Assembly: GCA_963803025.1 (NCBI GenBank)
Contig: CAWDKZ010000020.1
Location: forward strand, 124,001 to 188,000
Origin: Bog-793 sp963803025
GTDB taxonomy: Bacteria > Actinomycetota > Acidimicrobiia > Acidimicrobiales > Bog-793
DNA length: 64,000 nucleotides
Reading direction: 5' to 3'
Part shown: one piece after another, positions 8,096-16,453 of the stretch
Numbering within the stretch: position 1 is the first letter of the stretch
Layout of the letters: every line of letters begins with the position of its first letter
The notes under the pieces: model-generated
The model's input: the letters and a program-made list of their open reading frames with translations, nothing else
The model's database searches: none
What the model was told of the DNA's origin: nothing
Program-made: the position numbers and the translations under genes

Positions 8096-8578
8096 TCAGG
8101 TCGACGGGGCCGTGCGCTCGGCGTCGAGGAGGTCACGGGTGAGCTCCAGCTGGCCGAGGTGCTGCATCAGCTCCTCGAGGATGTGGAGGACCACCCCTCC
8201 CTGGGTCCGGGCGAAGGGGAGGTGCGCGTCCCGGGCGGGCCCCGGGCGGCGCGGCGGGGCGAGCGGGGCGAGGGATTCGAGGTCGACGGCGAGCTGGCGC
8301 CGCGCCGCCGCGGTCCGCGTGACGAGCTCCTCGACGGCCCCCGTCGCGCTGAACTCGGCGTCGCGGTCGCGCACGATCGGGCGGTCCGCGATCACGGCGC
8401 CGGCCCAGAACTCCATCACGCCGAGGCAGTGCGTGACGATCGCGAACGGGGAGTTCGCGCCCGGCAGGCGCGGACGCCTGTTCGCCGTCTCGTCGCCGAG
8501 CTGGCGGAGGATCGCGACCATCTCGTCGAGGGAATGGTCGGCGTACCACAGCACGTCCTCTGTTCGCACCTCGAGCAC
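8096..8578 (-). CDS. DinB-like four-helix-bundle protein
   Basis: A 160-residue protein that fits the DinB/YfiT superfamily: an N-terminal helix (LWYADHSLDEMVAILRQLGDE), a central FAIVTHCLGVMEFWAGAVI with the first metal-type histidine, and a C-terminal HILEELMQHLGQLELTRDLL with the second His pair. Actinobacterial members include mycothiol-dependent transferases and isomerases, and the conserved His residues would bind a divalent metal. I chose the GTG at 8578 because ACGGAGGACACG precedes it closely. It follows the alpha/beta hydrolase on the same strand after 59 bases, so the two are likely co-transcribed. The reaction is unknown. Confidence 0.75.
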   Translation of the reverse strand: MLEVRTEDVLWYADHSLDEMVAILRQLGDETANRRPRLPGANSPFAIVTHCLGVMEFWAGAVIADRPIVRDRDAEFSATGAVEELVTRTAAARRQLAVDLESLAPLAPPRRPGPARDAHLPFARTQGGVVLHILEELMQHLGQLELTRDLLDAERTAPST

Positions 8579-8637
8579 CGTGTCCTCCGTTCTCGTCGGT
8601 CCGCCGCGGCTGCGGGCCGCGGGTCCTGCCCTGACGC

Positions 8638-9477
8638 CTACGCGCCGACGGACGTGGCGACGCCGGCGTCCATCCATTCCTCCACCCGGTCGAGCCACTC
8701 GTTCACGAGCGCGCTGAACAGCGCCGGCTGTTCGCCCCGCAGCAGGTGCCCAGCCCGGTCGAGGACGGCGAAGGTCGCCCGCGGGTAGGAAGGCAGGATC
8801 TCCCAGACCGCCTTGAAGCCGACGACGTTGTCCTGGCGGCCGGTGAGGATCAGCGTCGGCGGCGCGAACGGCTCGGGCAGATCCTCGGTCTCGAACGAAC
8901 ACGGGGTGGCGGCGCCGTGGAGCTGCGCGAGATAGGCGGCGTCGCTCGTCGTGCTGTTGTCGGCGCGGGCGTAGGCGCGGTTCACGACGGAGTCGGCGAC
9001 CGCCATCTCGCCGTACCAGGCCCAGCCGGGGTCGCGGGACTGCTCGTCGATCCGGGCCTCGTCGGCGACGATCAGGCGGGGCGCGCGGGCCCCCTCCGGA
9101 TCGCGCCCGATGAGCGGAACGTTGAGGCACAGGCCGTCGATCCTGCTGCCCAGGCGGTGGACGAGCCCGCGCGCGAGGTAGGCGCCGAACGACGTGCCGG
9201 CGGCGACGAAACGTGCCCCGCCGAGCAGCGCCTCGACGAACTCGACCAGCACGTCGAGGAGCTGATCGGGCGTCGTGATCGCTGCGGCGCCCGGGGATCG
9301 CCCGTGGCCGGGGAGATCCGGGTAGATGCGCCGCCAGCCCGCACGCGTCGAGAGGACGGGCTCGAACTCGAAGATGGAGGCGTTCCTGTCGAGCGGCATG
9401 CCGTGGAGCACGACGAGCGGGACGCCCTCGCCGAACGTCTCGTAGTCGATCGAAGCACGGCCAAGGTCACATCGCAT
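8638..9477 (-). CDS. Alpha/beta hydrolase
   Basis: A 279-residue alpha/beta hydrolase with oxyanion-hole LVVLHGMPLDRN, a PGHGRS loop, nucleophile elbow GTSFGAY (the Ser), an acid candidate in LTGRQDNVVG, and the catalytic His in DRAGHLLRGEQP. All three triad residues are therefore present. The substrate is not predictable; the layout resembles prolyl-aminopeptidase-like or lactonase members. I start at the ATG at 9477, which has GGGGAG ten bases before it. An upstream TTG at 9519 would add 14 residues and lies exactly 6 bases after a TACATT hexamer, so either start is possible. The DinB-like gene follows on the same strand. Confidence 0.85.
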   Translation of the reverse strand: MRCDLGRASIDYETFGEGVPLVVLHGMPLDRNASIFEFEPVLSTRAGWRRIYPDLPGHGRSPGAAAITTPDQLLDVLVEFVEALLGGARFVAAGTSFGAYLARGLVHRLGSRIDGLCLNVPLIGRDPEGARAPRLIVADEARIDEQSRDPGWAWYGEMAVADSVVNRAYARADNSTTSDAAYLAQLHGAATPCSFETEDLPEPFAPPTLILTGRQDNVVGFKAVWEILPSYPRATFAVLDRAGHLLRGEQPALFSALVNEWLDRVEEWMDAGVATSVGA

Positions 9478-9525
9478 CGGAAAGAAGCTCCCCGAGACGG
9501 TGGGTCCGAGCGAACCCAAGCGGCG

Positions 9526-9531
9526 AATGTA
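9526..9531 (-). promoter_or_regulatory. -10 element of the hydrolase gene
   Basis: On the minus strand TACATT ends 6 bases before the TTG at 9519. Transcription is expected to begin near 9519, giving either a leaderless TTG start or a leader of about 42 bases ending in GGGGAG before the ATG at 9477. Confidence 0.4.
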
Positions 9532-9736
9532 GCGGGCCGCGGCGTGGCCGGCTCTCCTGCGTCCGGACGGGACGCCCGCCGCGGCACCGGTCGCTCGCCG
9601 CGTCCGGAATCCTCGCCCCGCAGCCGCCGCCGCGCCTCGTGGTTCGCCGGGAACCTCGTTCCCGGTCGGGTCCGCGCCCGGTCGACGACGGCACGAGCCG
9701 AGATGATCCCGGCCTCGTCTGGCGAGGGGTCCTTGC

Positions 9737-9742
9737 TAGCCT
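9737..9742 (+). promoter_or_regulatory. -10 element, leaderless guaA
   Basis: TAGCCT is followed by exactly 6 bases and then the guaA GTG at 9749, without a ribosome-binding site. It is one of the clearest examples in the window of the leaderless arrangement. Confidence 0.6.
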
Positions 9743-9748
9743 CGGCCG

Positions 9749-11287
9749 GTGGCCGCAGAATTCGACACGGTTCTCGTCGTCGATTTTGGCGCCCAGTACG
9801 CCCAGCTCATCGCCCGTCGCGTCCGGGAGGCGCACGTCTACTCCGAGATCGTGCCCCACTCCTCGACCGCAGCCGAGATGCGGCGGCGGTCGCCGAAGGG
9901 GATCGTCCTGTCGGGAGGGCCGAATTCCGTCTACGCCGACGAGGCCCCGCAGGTCGACCCGGCCCTCTACGAGCTCGGCATCCCGGTGCTCGGCATCTGC
10001 TACGGGGCGCAGCTCCTCGTGCAGCAGCTCGGCGGCGAGGTCCGCCGCACGGGGTCCGGCGAGTACGGTCGGACGGAGCTCCGTGCCGACCCGCACTCGA
10101 TCCTCCTGTCGCAGTGGCCCGAGTCGACCGGGGTCTGGATGAGCCACGCCGATTCGATCGTCGCCGCCCCCCCGGGAGCCCGCACCATCGCCTCGACGGC
10201 CGACGTCGCCGTGGCCGCCTTCGAGAGCGTCGCGCGGGGCCTCTACGGCGTGCAGTTCCACCCGGAGGTCGTCCACACCCCCCGCGGACAGGAGCTGCTG
10301 AAACGGTTCCTCTTCGACATCTGCGCCTGCCGTCCGACCTGGACCCACACCTCGGTCATCGAGGCGGCGATCGACGAGGTGCGCGCCACGGTCGGGGACC
10401 GGCGCGTCCTGTGTGCGCTCTCGGGGGGCGTCGACTCGGCGGTGACCGCGGCGCTCCTCCACAAGGCGGTCGGCGACCAGCTCTCGTGCGTGTTCGTCGA
10501 CACGGGTCTCATGCGCGCCGGCGAGGCCGAACAGGTCGAGGAGACGTTCCGCCGCCAGTTCGGCGTCGACCTGCACCACGTCAAGGCCGCCGACCGGTTC
10601 TTCGCCGCGCTGCGCGGCGTCGTCGACCCCGAGCAGAAGCGCAAGATCGTCGGCGAGCTGTTCATCAGGATCTTCGAGGAGGTCGCGGCCGAGCTCCCCG
10701 GCGTCGCCTACCTCGCGCAGGGGACGCTCTACCCGGACGTCATCGAGTCGGGCACCGCCGCGGCGGCGACGATCAAGTCGCACCACAACGTGGGCGGACT
10801 GCCCGAGGACATGGCACTCGGGCTCGTCGAACCGCTCCGGCTGCTCTTCAAGGACGAGGTGCGCGCCGTCGGCGAGGAGCTCGGCCTGCCCGAGGAGATC
10901 GTCTGGCGCCAGCCGTTCCCCGGCCCCGGGCTCGCGGTCCGCATCGTCGGCGCGGTGACGCCGGAACGGGCGGCGATCCTCCGCGCCGCCGACGCCATCG
11001 TCCTCGACGAGGTGCGGCGCGCCGGGCTCGTCCGCGAGCTGTGGCAGTCCTTCGCCGTCTTGCCGGCGGTCCGGGCGGTCGGCGTGATGGGTGACGAGCG
11101 GACCTACGACTACCCGATCGTCGTGCGCGCCGTGACGAGCGACGACGCCATGACGGCGGACTGGGCTCGCCTGCCCTACGAGCTCCTCGAGCGGCTCTCG
11201 AGCCGGATCATCAACGAGGTGGACGGGGTCAACCGCGTCACCTACGACATCACGTCGAAGCCGCCCGGCACGATCGAATGGGAATGA
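9749..11287 (+). CDS. guaA: GMP synthase (glutamine-hydrolysing)
   Basis: A complete 512-residue GMP synthetase, which converts XMP, ATP and glutamine to GMP in the last step of guanine nucleotide synthesis. The N-terminal class I amidotransferase domain has the nucleophile Cys84 in GICYGAQ and the His/Glu of VQFHPEVVH. The ATP-pyrophosphatase domain begins with the PP-loop ALSGGVDSAVTAALL near residue 220, and the dimerisation domain ends in the canonical ITSKPPGTIEWE. All catalytic residues are present. The gene is leaderless and lies 10 bases upstream of pcrA on the same strand, so the two are probably transcribed together. Confidence 0.97.
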   Translation: MAAEFDTVLVVDFGAQYAQLIARRVREAHVYSEIVPHSSTAAEMRRRSPKGIVLSGGPNSVYADEAPQVDPALYELGIPVLGICYGAQLLVQQLGGEVRRTGSGEYGRTELRADPHSILLSQWPESTGVWMSHADSIVAAPPGARTIASTADVAVAAFESVARGLYGVQFHPEVVHTPRGQELLKRFLFDICACRPTWTHTSVIEAAIDEVRATVGDRRVLCALSGGVDSAVTAALLHKAVGDQLSCVFVDTGLMRAGEAEQVEETFRRQFGVDLHHVKAADRFFAALRGVVDPEQKRKIVGELFIRIFEEVAAELPGVAYLAQGTLYPDVIESGTAAAATIKSHHNVGGLPEDMALGLVEPLRLLFKDEVRAVGEELGLPEEIVWRQPFPGPGLAVRIVGAVTPERAAILRAADAIVLDEVRRAGLVRELWQSFAVLPAVRAVGVMGDERTYDYPIVVRAVTSDDAMTADWARLPYELLERLSSRIINEVDGVNRVTYDITSKPPGTIEWE

Positions 11288-11297
11288 GGGGCCCGCC

Positions 11298-13592
11298 GTG
11301 GTGAGCGGCCCGCGCGACGCCGACCACGGAGCAGGCCGGGCGGAGGCCCGACGCGGCAGCGGAGCGCGCCCCGCGGAGCTGGCGTCGATCCTCGCGGACC
11401 TCAACGCTCCCCAGCGCGAGGCCGTCTGCTACGAGGGCGGCCCCCTCGTCGTCGTCGCCGGGGCGGGCTCCGGCAAGACGCGGGTCCTCACCCGCCGGAT
11501 CGCACGGCTCGTCGCGACCGGGGTGGCGCCCTGGCGCATCCTCGGGATCACCTTCACGAACAAGGCGGCCGACGAGGTCCGACGGCGCGTCGTCGAGCTC
11601 GTCGGGGCCGACGCCGACCGGATGTGGCTGTCGACGTTCCACTCGGCGTGCGCGCGGATCCTGCGGCGCGAGGCGGACCGGATCGGCTACCGCCCGGGAT
11701 TCTCGATCTACGACGAGGGCGACAGCCGGCGGCTCGTCGAGCACGTTCTCGGCGACCTCGGGATCGACGCCAAGCGCTTCCCGTCCCGGGCGGTCGTTGG
11801 CGCGATCAGCCAGGCGAAGGCGGAGCTGCTCGACGCTGCGGGCTACGGGGCCCGCGCCTACACGGCGTACGAGCGGCGCATCGCCGAGGTGTTCGGCGAG
11901 TACGAACGCCGCCTGAAAGCCGGCAACGCGCTGGACTTCGACGACCTGTTGTCGGTCGTCGTCTCTCTGTTCCGGACCGACGCCGAGGTGCTCCGCCGTT
12001 ACCAGGAGCGCTTCGAGCACGTGCTCGTCGACGAGTACCAGGACACGAACCGGGCGCAGAACGAGATCGTGAAGCTGGTGGGCGCCGTGCACCGCAACGT
12101 CTGCGTCGTCGGCGACACCGACCAGAGCATCTACGGGTTCCGGGGGGCGGAGATCCGCAACCTGTTGGAGTTCGAGCTCGCCTTCCCCGAGGCGCGCACG
12201 ATCGTGCTCGACCAGAACTACCGCTCGACCCAGACGATCCTCGACGCCGCGAACGCCGTGATCGGCAACAACCTGATGCGCCAGGAGAAGTCGCTCTGGA
12301 GCGCGCTCGGTGCGGGCGAGAAGGTGCTCCGCTACCGGGCCGGTGACGAGCGGGACGAGGCGATGTTCGTCGCGAACGAGATCGAGGAGCTCTGTCGCGC
12401 GCGACGCATCCGCCGCGGCGAGATCGCCGTCTTCTATCGCACGAACGCGCAGAGCCGGGCGATCGAGCAGGCGCTCGCCGACCGGGGCGTCCCGTACCAG
12501 GTGATCGGGGGCGCCCGCTTCTACGACCGCCGGGAGGTGCGCGACGCCCTCGCCTATCTGCGGCTCGTGGCCAACCCCGCCGACGAGGTCTCGTTGCGCC
12601 GGGTCCTCAACGTTCCCAAGCGCGGCATCGGCGCGACGACGGTGCGACGGATCGGCGAGCACGCGGCGCGCTCGGGCGCCTCGTTCGCCGACGTGCTCGC
12701 CGACGCCGGGGTCGCGGGGGTCTCGGCCCGGGCGAGGCGCGCGATCGACGGTTTCCGCGAGCTCGTCGGGGGCTTCGGTGACCTGGCGGGACGGCGGCCG
12801 GGCGAGATCCTCGCCGAGGTCCTCCGGCGCAGCGCCTACCGGGATTCGTTGGAGGCGGAGGTCGCCGTCGGCGGTTTCGGCGCGCTCGAGGCCGAGGGAC
12901 GGCTCGAGAACCTCGCCGAGCTGCTCTCGGTCGCCGCCGACCACGAGGACCTCGAGTCGTTCCTCCAGTCGATGGCGCTCGTCGCTGCCACCGACGACCT
13001 CGACGACTCCGGCGGCCGGGTGTGCCTCATGACGCTCCATGCCGCCAAGGGGCTCGAGTTCGACGTCGTGTTCCTGACCGGCATGGAGGAGGGTGTCTTC
13101 CCCCACGACCGCGCCATGGCGGAACCCGACGACCTGGAGGAGGAGCGCCGGCTCTGCTACGTCGGCATCACCCGGGCCCGCCGGCGCCTCTACCTCACCC
13201 ACACCTGGGAACGCACGCTTTTCGGCCAGAGTCGCGAGAGCCTGCAGAGTCGCTTCATGAAAGAGATCCCGGAGCACCTGGTCGTCGACTTGGGCGAGGG
13301 ATCGGCGGCGCCCTGGGCGAGCGACCGCACCGCCGAACCCGAGCTCGCCGGGCCGCCCTCGTTCGGTCGTTCCGCCTCCCGCCTGCGGCGCCCGACCGGT
13401 GCCCCGGTGGCGACGACCGGGGCCGAACAGCTCGGTCTCTCTGCCGGGGAGCGCATCGTGCACGCCCGCTGGGGGGAGGGCGTCGTCGTCGAGGTGGACG
13501 GGGAGGGGCTGCAGGCCGAGGCGGTGATCGCCTTCGAGCGCCACGGCGAGAAGCGGTTCCTGCTCGCCGCGACGCCCCTCAAACGGGCCTGA
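11298..13592 (+). CDS. pcrA: ATP-dependent DNA helicase PcrA/UvrD1
   Basis: A 764-residue superfamily 1A 3'-5' helicase acting in nucleotide excision repair and replication restart. The helicase motifs appear in order: Q-motif LNAPQREAV, Walker A GAGSGKTR, VDEYQDTNRAQ (motif II), GDTDQSIYGFRGA (III), NYRSTQTIL (IV), LHAAKGLEFDVVFLTGMEEG (V) and CYVGITRARRRLYL (VI). The C-terminus (IVHARWGEGVVVEVDG onward) is the Tudor-like RNA-polymerase-interaction domain of PcrA. The first 35 residues are low-complexity. In Mycobacterium tuberculosis uvrD1 also precedes sucC-sucD and purN-purH, and that order is kept here. Confidence 0.96.
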   Translation: MVSGPRDADHGAGRAEARRGSGARPAELASILADLNAPQREAVCYEGGPLVVVAGAGSGKTRVLTRRIARLVATGVAPWRILGITFTNKAADEVRRRVVELVGADADRMWLSTFHSACARILRREADRIGYRPGFSIYDEGDSRRLVEHVLGDLGIDAKRFPSRAVVGAISQAKAELLDAAGYGARAYTAYERRIAEVFGEYERRLKAGNALDFDDLLSVVVSLFRTDAEVLRRYQERFEHVLVDEYQDTNRAQNEIVKLVGAVHRNVCVVGDTDQSIYGFRGAEIRNLLEFELAFPEARTIVLDQNYRSTQTILDAANAVIGNNLMRQEKSLWSALGAGEKVLRYRAGDERDEAMFVANEIEELCRARRIRRGEIAVFYRTNAQSRAIEQALADRGVPYQVIGGARFYDRREVRDALAYLRLVANPADEVSLRRVLNVPKRGIGATTVRRIGEHAARSGASFADVLADAGVAGVSARARRAIDGFRELVGGFGDLAGRRPGEILAEVLRRSAYRDSLEAEVAVGGFGALEAEGRLENLAELLSVAADHEDLESFLQSMALVAATDDLDDSGGRVCLMTLHAAKGLEFDVVFLTGMEEGVFPHDRAMAEPDDLEEERRLCYVGITRARRRLYLTHTWERTLFGQSRESLQSRFMKEIPEHLVVDLGEGSAAPWASDRTAEPELAGPPSFGRSASRLRRPTGAPVATTGAEQLGLSAGERIVHARWGEGVVVEVDGEGLQAEAVIAFERHGEKRFLLAATPLKRA

Positions 13593-13661
13593 CGAGCGCG
13601 CCCGCGCCGGTGCCGCCGGCGGGGGCGACGCCGCCGGTTCGTCCGCCGCGAGCTCGCTCAA

Positions 13662-13667
13662 TAGGAT
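13662..13667 (+). promoter_or_regulatory. Candidate -10 for the sucCD-purNH operon
   Basis: TAGGAT lies 98 bases upstream of sucC in the 173-base gap after pcrA. Transcription would start near 13674 and leave a GC-rich leader of about 90 bases ending in GGGGAGG before the GTG. Several short GC palindromes just upstream could end pcrA transcripts. Confidence 0.4.
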
Positions 13668-13765
13668 CACCCCGGCACCGGTTCGTCGGCCCGCGCGCCG
13701 CGGCCCGGGCGGCGCCGCCGGTCTCGGAAACCCGGCCCATCGAGGGGTGGCGGGGAGGCAGGTCC

Positions 13766-14917
13766 GTGGATCTCTACGAGTACCAGGGCAAGCGGTACCT
13801 CGCCCGCTTCGGCATCCCGGTGGGGGCCGGGGCGGTCGCCGACACCGTCGACGAGGCGGTCGCGGCCGCGGACGAGCTCGGCTATCCCGCGACCATCAAG
13901 GCGCAGGTCAAGGTCGGTGGCCGTGGCAGGGCCGGCGGCGTGAGGATCGTCGCCGACCGTTCCGGGGCCGAGACCGGCGCGCAGGACATTCTCGGGCTCG
14001 TGATCCAGGGTCACCCCGTCAGACGGCTCTGGGTCGAGACGGCGGCGCGGATCGCCCACGAGTACTACGCGAGCCTCTCGCTCGACCGCGCGACGAAGCT
14101 CCATCTCGCCATGGTCTCGGCGCAGGGCGGGATCGACATCGAACAGGTCGCCGCGGAGGCCCCCGAGGCGATCGCGCGGCTCGAGATCAACCCGCTCGAC
14201 GGGCTGTCGCCCGCACGGGCGCGCCGGCTCGTCGCCCGCGCCGGGATCGACGCCGAGGCGCGCCGGAGCGTCGTCGACGTGATCCTGCAGCTCTACCGCT
14301 GCTACATCGAGGGCGACGCCGACCTCGTCGAGATCAACCCCCTCATCGTCACGCCGTCCGGCGAGGTCCGCGCCCTCGACGCCAAGATCAGCCTCGACGA
14401 CGAGGCGGCGTTCCGGCATCCCGAGTGGTCGGAGTTCGCCGACGCCGAGCCCGACGACCCCCGCGAGCGGTCGGCGCGGCGAAAGGGCCTGAGCTACGTC
14501 GGTCTCGACGGCTCCGTCGGCATCATCGCCAACGGGGCCGGTCTGGCGATGAGCACGCTCGATGTCGTGAACCAGGTCGGCGGTTCGGCGGCGAACTTCC
14601 TCGACATCGGGGGCGAGGCGGACGCCGACGTCATGACCGGCGCCCTCGAGGTGATCAACTCCGACGAGCGCGTGCGCGCCATCCTCGTCAACGTCTTCGG
14701 CGGCATCGTCCGTTGCGACGACGTCGCGCGGGGCGTCATCGGTGCGATGGGGCGGGTGGAGCTCGCTTCGCCGATCGTCGTCCGTCTCGACGGCACGCAC
14801 GCCGCCGAGGCGCACGAGATCCTGCGGCCCCACCTGTCGGCGCGTCTCCTCCTGGAACCGACCATGCTCGCCGCCGCCAGGCGCGCCGTCGAGATCGCGG
14901 CGGGGGTCGGCGGATGA
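13766..14917 (+). CDS. sucC: Succinate-CoA ligase (ADP-forming), beta subunit
   Basis: A 383-residue ATP-grasp subunit of succinyl-CoA synthetase, which makes succinate and ATP from succinyl-CoA in the TCA cycle. The N-terminus (DLYEYQGKRYLARFGIPV) and KAQVKVGGRGRAGGV form the nucleotide-binding grasp region; VEINPLIVTPSGEVRALDAKI supplies metal-binding residues; the C-terminal CoA-ligase domain carries NGAGLAMSTLDVV and VNVFGGIVRCDDVA. GTG at 13766 is chosen because of GGGGAGG upstream and the typical family N-terminus. The stop overlaps sucD by four bases (ATGA). It heads a sucC-sucD-purN-purH run. Confidence 0.95.
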   Translation: MDLYEYQGKRYLARFGIPVGAGAVADTVDEAVAAADELGYPATIKAQVKVGGRGRAGGVRIVADRSGAETGAQDILGLVIQGHPVRRLWVETAARIAHEYYASLSLDRATKLHLAMVSAQGGIDIEQVAAEAPEAIARLEINPLDGLSPARARRLVARAGIDAEARRSVVDVILQLYRCYIEGDADLVEINPLIVTPSGEVRALDAKISLDDEAAFRHPEWSEFADAEPDDPRERSARRKGLSYVGLDGSVGIIANGAGLAMSTLDVVNQVGGSAANFLDIGGEADADVMTGALEVINSDERVRAILVNVFGGIVRCDDVARGVIGAMGRVELASPIVVRLDGTHAAEAHEILRPHLSARLLLEPTMLAAARRAVEIAAGVGG

Positions 14918-15801
14918 GCATCTTCGTCGACGAGGACACGCTCGTCGTCGTGCAGGGCCTGACGGGGAGCCAGGGGAGCTTCCACGGGCTGAGGAACCGC
15001 GCCTACGGCACGAAGGTGGTCGCCGGGGTCACGCCGGGCAAGGGCGGTGGGTCACTCGAGGGGATCCGGATCTTCGACTCCGTCGCCGAGGCGGTCGCCA
15101 CGACGGGAGCGAACGCGAGCCTCGTCGTGGTGCCCCAGCGCTCGGCGCCCGGCGCGATCCTCGAGGCGGCCGCCGCCGGCATCGAGCTCGTGGTCTGCAT
15201 CACCGAGCACATTCCGGCCAAGGACGAAGCGCTCCTCTTCAACGAGCTGCAGCGGGGGTACCCGCGCACCCGGCTCATCGGGCCGAACTGCCCCGGCGTC
15301 ATCTCGCCGGGCAAGTGCAACATCGGCATCACCGCCGGGGAGATCGCCCTGCCCGGCGGCCCGGTCGGCATCGTCTCCCGCTCGGGGACGCTCACCTACC
15401 AGGCGCTGCACGAGCTGTCGCAGCAGGGCGTCGGCCAGACGACGTGCGTCGGGATCGGCGGCGACCGCGTTCCGGGGACGTCGTTCGTCGACGTGCTCGC
15501 CGCGTTCGAGGCCGACCCCGCGACGGGCGCCGTGATGCTGATCGGCGAGATCGGCGGTTCCGAGGAGGAGCGCGCCGCCGAGTTCATCGCGCTCGAGATG
15601 ACGAAGCCGGTCGTCGCCTACGTCGCGGGCGTCACCGCGCCGGTGGGCCGCACGATGGGCCACGCCGGGGCGATCGTCTCGGGCGCCTCGGGGACCGCCC
15701 AGGCGAAGATCGCCGCCCTCGAGGCCTGCGGGGCGCGCGTCGCGCGCAACCCTTCCGAGGCGGGGGAGCTGATGGTCGAGGTCGTCCGTGGCCTCGGCTG
15801 A
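14914..15801 (+). CDS. sucD: Succinate-CoA ligase (ADP-forming), alpha subunit
   Basis: A 295-residue alpha subunit carrying the CoA site and the phosphohistidine. QGLTGSQGSFH near residue 15 is the CoA-binding Rossmann loop, LIGPNCPGVISP is the central motif, and the phosphorylated His lies in RTMGHAGAIVSG near residue 247. The length and spacing are normal. It is coupled to sucC by a 4-base overlap and overlaps purN by 14 bases, so all are on one transcript. The protein pairs with SucC in the cytoplasm for substrate-level phosphorylation in the TCA cycle. Confidence 0.96.
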   Translation: MSIFVDEDTLVVVQGLTGSQGSFHGLRNRAYGTKVVAGVTPGKGGGSLEGIRIFDSVAEAVATTGANASLVVVPQRSAPGAILEAAAAGIELVVCITEHIPAKDEALLFNELQRGYPRTRLIGPNCPGVISPGKCNIGITAGEIALPGGPVGIVSRSGTLTYQALHELSQQGVGQTTCVGIGGDRVPGTSFVDVLAAFEADPATGAVMLIGEIGGSEEERAAEFIALEMTKPVVAYVAGVTAPVGRTMGHAGAIVSGASGTAQAKIAALEACGARVARNPSEAGELMVEVVRGLG

Positions 15802-16453
15802 ACGCGCACCCGGGGCGGATGGCCGCCCGCCGGGGGACCCCCGCCGCCGACTCGCCGTGCTCGCCTCGGGAACCGGGACGATCCTCGAGGCGCTCCTCGC
15901 GGCGGGACTGCCGATCGTCGTCGTCGGCGTCGACCGACCTTGTCGTGCCGCGGGAATCGCCGCGGCCGGGGGGATCCCGGTCGAGTTCGTCGCGCGCGAG
16001 GACTTCTCCCCGGCGTTCGACCGCGAGGCCTACACCGAGGCGCTCCTCGCCGCGCTCCGCCGCCATCGCGTCGGCACCGTCGCGATGGCGGGGTTCGCGA
16101 CCGTGCTCAGCCCGGGCTTCTTCCCGGCATTCGACGGTCGGGTCCTCAACACCCACCCGTCGCTCCTCCCGGCGTACAGGGGCTGGCGCGCCGTGCCGAT
16201 GGCCCTCGCGGCCGGGGAGACGACGACCGGCTGCACGGTGCACCTCGCCACGTCCGAGGTCGACGAGGGCCCCGTTCTCGCCCAGGAGCGCGTGCCCATC
16301 CACCCGGGCGACACGGAGGAGACCCTGCACGAGCGCATCAAGGAAGTCGAGCGGCGCCTGTATCCCGCGACGGTCCGGTCGTTCCTTGCATCGACCGAGG
16401 AAACGGCGGGCGGGATCGCCGCGCCCGAGGATCCGGAGGTGATGGGGCGATGA
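15788..16453 (+). CDS. purN: Phosphoribosylglycinamide formyltransferase
   Basis: A 221-residue GAR transformylase that moves a formyl group from 10-formyl-tetrahydrofolate to glycinamide ribonucleotide (third step of purine synthesis). The catalytic Asn121 and His123 are in LNTHPSLLPAYRG and the Asp159 is in SEVDEGPVL. The N-terminal glycine loop reads ASGTGTILEAL. The GTG start lies inside sucD (14-base overlap), which suggests coupled translation; about 20 extra residues precede the usual N-terminus. The stop overlaps purH by four bases. The folate donor links it to folD and metF elsewhere in the window. Confidence 0.94.
   Translation: MASAERAPGADGRPPGDPRRRLAVLASGTGTILEALLAAGLPIVVVGVDRPCRAAGIAAAGGIPVEFVAREDFSPAFDREAYTEALLAALRRHRVGTVAMAGFATVLSPGFFPAFDGRVLNTHPSLLPAYRGWRAVPMALAAGETTTGCTVHLATSEVDEGPVLAQERVPIHPGDTEETLHERIKEVERRLYPATVRSFLASTEETAGGIAAPEDPEVMGR

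Noticed and set aside
9749..11287. guaB next to guaA as an operon
   Set aside because: The IMPDH-like gene is GuaB3, lies 6 kb away and is separated by unrelated genes on both strands.
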